DNA from: Pseudomonas sp. Au-Pse12
GTDB taxonomy: Bacteria > Pseudomonadota > Gammaproteobacteria > Pseudomonadales > Pseudomonadaceae
Direction of reading: 5' to 3'
DNA length: 64,000 nt
NCBI RefSeq assembly: GCF_021341665.1
Contig: NZ_JAJTTH010000002.1
Span: 744,001-808,000 of the forward strand
This document shows positions 61,707 to 64,000 of the stretch, piece by piece. A program made the position numbers and the translations under genes. The notes under the pieces are model-generated. The model was given only the letters and a program-made list of their open reading frames with translations, searched no databases and was not told where the DNA came from. The number at the start of each line of letters is the position of its first letter. Position 1 is the first letter of the stretch.

Positions 61707-63493
61707 GCGCCACCCCCTTCGCGGTCAATGACCTCTGGATCAATCACGTAGAGGCGGGCCTGGCCTCCCCCAGGGAGGCGGTAGTTTTTGGTTTTGCGCT
61801 CGTTGTCGCGGCGGGCAATTACGTTCGCTCCCTCGAGTGCTTTGACGATGCGAGACAGACCGTAGCCGTGGGCTGCTTCGATCAGTGCCGGCTTGTTGAA
61901 CAAGTACAGGCGGTTGTTTCCCACTAGTTCCCAGTAGCCTGCCCGGTTGAATACCTTGGTGTCGGGCGTTTGGTCATCGATGTCGGAGAAGCGGCTGCTG
62001 CCGTGGCGGTCGATAAAATCCAGGATGCCGGCGAGGATCTGGCGGTCTTCGGCGTTTCCGCTACCAACCCGACTGAGCCATTCGCCATAGAGCAAACGGC
62101 AGTCAGCTAGGGCGGTACCGGGCTCCCAGGGCAGGAGGCCATAGGCGATGGCCATTTCCCCCGCGAGTGCAATGACGGCAAACCGATCTGCCACTCGACC
62201 GGCCTGGGCGTTGTCCTCCACGAAGGTGGCACGTATCCCGGCGAAGTCTTCGAGCAGTCCGGCGCTGTCATCACTGGCGAGCAGCTTCTCGACGAACGCT
62301 GGCCCAAGGTGGCCATGGTGGGCGCCAACGGCCACGGTGAGTTGGCGGTGGAAGTCCGCGCCCTCCAGACCGTGCAATTCATCGAAGGCCCTATGGGTGC
62401 GGGTACCGGCGTTCACGTCGACCATGCGCAACTCGGCGCCAGCGTGAGCGGCGTTGCCGGATATGGCCGCGTGTTCGGAGAGGGAGCGCTCACCGCTGGA
62501 AAGTGTCAGCAAGCGCCAGCTCAGTTTGGCGCGGCCCTCACGCTCGCGGGTCATGGTTCCTTTGCCCTGACCGTTGGCGAGGGAGTAGGCCATTTCCTGT
62601 ACGCGCTTGGGGTCTGCGCGCTTGATTTCGTCCAGGGGCAAGATGGTGTCGTTACGGCTCGATGCCTCGATCTCCAGCCCGCCCTTGGTCATGTCCCAAC
62701 TGGCGGCGAACACTCCGGGGTCGCCCCATACCGACGAGCCAATCAGTTGCGCCAGTGACTTGTCGCTTGAGCTGTCGCCCACCAGGTGAACACCACCACC
62801 CAGCACACCGACCAGGCTGAGCAGTGGGCCGGCCAGTGAGCAGCCGATCGCCAAGGTGAGTACCGGGTTGCCGGCGCACTTTGCGGCGACCTCCGACTGC
62901 CACAGCGCCAACTCGCCGCGGCGGCTGAACAACACCTGGGCCTTGTTGCTGGCCTGGTAACGCACCTTGTCGCTGCCGATGGTGCGCCCAGGCAGCACGA
63001 ACGCTCCCGACTCATGCCAGCCTGGCCGACTGGTGGTGGCGAACACCTCGGCGGGGTGCTGATCGAGTAGGTACTCCATGAAGGTGCCGCGCTTCTTGAG
63101 GGCAATAATTACTCCCATGCCGAACAAGGCGCGGCGGGCATCCTCGCCGCTGCCCCCGAACACCTCCATGGCGATGATCCATTCCTTGATGCCGCTTTCG
63201 GTCACCAGGCGTAGTAAACGCCCCTCGCTACCATCGTCGCTGTTGGTCGTGCGGGCGACGACGGTTACCGGGCTGGCGATCCACTCATCAGTGATAGGTC
63301 GGTCGCCGGTATCGCCCTCGGCGTCGTCCTGGTCTGGAGCACGCTTAAAGCCGTGCCAGTAGACGCCAGGGCGCAGCTTGCGCCCCTTCTCATTGGTGAC
63401 CCATTGCTCGTACACAGCCCAGCAGGGACGATCAGGCGCAATGGTCGCTGCATCTGGCCGAAGGTTGATCACGTTGGTGTCAGGCTTGGACAT
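61703..63493 (-). CDS. DUF927-domain ATPase, phage/satellite replication protein
   Basis: 596 residues from ATG 63493 (MSKPDTNVINLRPD). The DUF927 core includes VFATTSRPGWHESGAFVLPGRTIG, the ATPase segment GGGVHLVGDSSSDKSLAQLIGSSVWGDPG, and TKGGLEIEASSRNDTILPLDEIKRADPKRV. C-terminal winged-helix-like part FNRAGYWELVGNNRLYLFNKPALIEAAHG. DUF927 proteins are superfamily 3-like helicases that work with a TOPRIM primase. The P-loop here reads G-D-S-S-S-D-K-S, with Asp where the sixth position is normally Gly; this may impair ATP binding. It overlaps the primase gene by 14 bases. Confidence 0.85.
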   Translation of the reverse strand: MSKPDTNVINLRPDAATIAPDRPCWAVYEQWVTNEKGRKLRPGVYWHGFKRAPDQDDAEGDTGDRPITDEWIASPVTVVARTTNSDDGSEGRLLRLVTESGIKEWIIAMEVFGGSGEDARRALFGMGVIIALKKRGTFMEYLLDQHPAEVFATTSRPGWHESGAFVLPGRTIGSDKVRYQASNKAQVLFSRRGELALWQSEVAAKCAGNPVLTLAIGCSLAGPLLSLVGVLGGGVHLVGDSSSDKSLAQLIGSSVWGDPGVFAASWDMTKGGLEIEASSRNDTILPLDEIKRADPKRVQEMAYSLANGQGKGTMTREREGRAKLSWRLLTLSSGERSLSEHAAISGNAAHAGAELRMVDVNAGTRTHRAFDELHGLEGADFHRQLTVAVGAHHGHLGPAFVEKLLASDDSAGLLEDFAGIRATFVEDNAQAGRVADRFAVIALAGEMAIAYGLLPWEPGTALADCRLLYGEWLSRVGSGNAEDRQILAGILDFIDRHGSSRFSDIDDQTPDTKVFNRAGYWELVGNNRLYLFNKPALIEAAHGYGLSRIVKALEGANVIARRDNERKTKNYRLPGGGQARLYVIDPEVIDREGGGA

Positions 63494-64000
63494 TGGCGAG
63501 TTTCCAGTTGGCGAGGTCGTTGAAGTCGGTGAGGTCGCCGGGGGAGCCTTCTGGCCACTCAGGGAAAGCGACCTGGGCGCCGACGGCGGCTGCGGCGGCG
63601 CTTGCTGCTTTGCGCCCTGGGTTTCCATCGGTGAGCCGATCGTCGTCGCCGGCAATAACCATTGCCTGTCCCGGATAGCGGGCACGAAGGCCCATCGCCG
63701 CCGGGATCAGGTTGCCCGCGTTCATGGCTGCTGCAACGACGTATCCGCCGTGCTGGTGGAGGCTGGCGGCCGTTGCCCACCCTTCGCAGATGCAGAGCGC
63801 TGAGTCGGGTTTAATGATGCCTAGCGGCGAATAGGTGCCCTTGATCCGGCCGCCGAACAGGAAGCGCTTGCTGCCGTCCGGAGCAATTCGCTGCAGGTTG
63901 ACCAAGCGGCCATCCAGGTACAGCGGGATCAGAAGGTCAGCACCACGCTGGCGCAAGCTGTAGGGGCGAACAGCCTTGGCGACCAAATACGGGTGGTCTG
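63480..64000 (-). CDS. TOPRIM-domain primase (5' end beyond window edge)
   Basis: The C-terminal 170 or so residues of a phage/plasmid-type primase. The frame stays open to the window edge, reading DHPYLVAKAVRPYSLRQRG there. The TOPRIM motifs are clear: SALCICEGWATAASLHQHGG (Glu motif), then MVIAGDDDRLTDGNPGRKAASAAAAA (DxD motif), with the acidic residues in place. It primes replication together with the DUF927 ATPase that follows. An N-terminal zinc finger and primase domain would lie outside the window. Confidence 0.85.
   Translation of the reverse strand, partial: DHPYLVAKAVRPYSLRQRGADLLIPLYLDGRLVNLQRIAPDGSKRFLFGGRIKGTYSPLGIIKPDSALCICEGWATAASLHQHGGYVVAAAMNAGNLIPAAMGLRARYPGQAMVIAGDDDRLTDGNPGRKAASAAAAAVGAQVAFPEWPEGSPGDLTDFNDLANWKLANVQA

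Noticed and set aside
61366..61743. 125-residue frame as an alternative to the small ORF at 61344-61706
   Set aside because: It overlaps the DUF927 gene by 41 bases and lacks the four-base couplings of the alternative frame; kept only as a doubt in that entry.
58058..63493. Anti-CRISPR genes among the small ORFs of the accessory region
   Set aside because: No helix-turn-helix Aca-like partner is encoded beside any of them and none resembles an anti-CRISPR I know.

Overview
The window reads as chromosome of a fluorescens-group Pseudomonas. The order piuB-piuA-piuC-Sel1 protein, speC, chemotaxis receptor-ampE-ampD-DUF1631 protein-nadC follows the PA4513-PA4524 neighbourhood known from P. aeruginosa. 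The DNA is GC-rich and the gaps carry Pseudomonas-type REP/REPIN elements. Species is not assigned. Several insertions break this core: a fructose PTS operon, a type I-F CRISPR-Cas locus with three arrays, a small oxidoreductase cluster, and an AT-richer accessory region ending in phage-like replication genes.

Layout. 1-1223: 3' part of prfC (minus). 1573-5033: a four-gene osmoprotectant (OpuC/OsmU-type) ABC importer. 5034-5684: a REPIN, then a promoter and terminator-like hairpin ahead of ornithine decarboxylase speC (5685-6848). 6933-7471: a RelE/ParE-type toxin with a ribbon-helix-helix antitoxin. 7526-14188: iron uptake genes (Sel1-repeat protein, piuC, piuA, piuB-like reductase) with candidate Fur sites. 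14269-29656: CRISPR array 1, a duplicated flank, a Tat-exported PhoD-like phosphatase, array 2, the I-F operon cas1-cas2/3-csy1-csy2-csy3-cas6f, and array 3. All arrays and cas genes are read on the minus strand. 29928-30308: an intact DUF6124-like gene whose truncated copy lies beside array 1. 30945-37802: fructose PTS operon fruB-fruK-fruA with divergent fruR and a FruR operator. 37806-46567: TatD-like nuclease, zinc-ribbon membrane protein, chemotaxis receptor, ampDE, DUF1631 protein, nadC and a small acidic protein.

47104-51938 holds a SnoaL-like protein, a TetR regulator with a perfect palindrome upstream, a short-chain dehydrogenase, an old-yellow-enzyme/FAD fusion oxidoreductase and a 44-residue leader ORF. 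It resembles a small catabolic module. From 52.3 kb the DNA is accessory: a Panacea-domain protein coupled to a small membrane protein (candidate toxin-antitoxin pair), decayed DNA carrying a family of paired GTCAA motifs, an orphan membrane protein, an AT-rich DUF2971 protein, a Fic pair, and a minus-strand run of TOPRIM primase, DUF927 ATPase, three or four small ORFs, a lambda gpI-like tail protein and a lipoprotein. That run looks like a phage remnant or satellite entering from beyond the right edge.

The observations most worth following are: (i) duplication of an array-leader-gene module, giving three arrays with different repeat alleles, two of them with a variant 5' handle; (ii) an inverted repeat framing an IHF site in all three leaders, with arms that change together; (iii) the Panacea/membrane-protein pair; (iv) a DUF927 ATPase with Asp in its P-loop; and (v) the paired GTCAA motif family between accessory genes.
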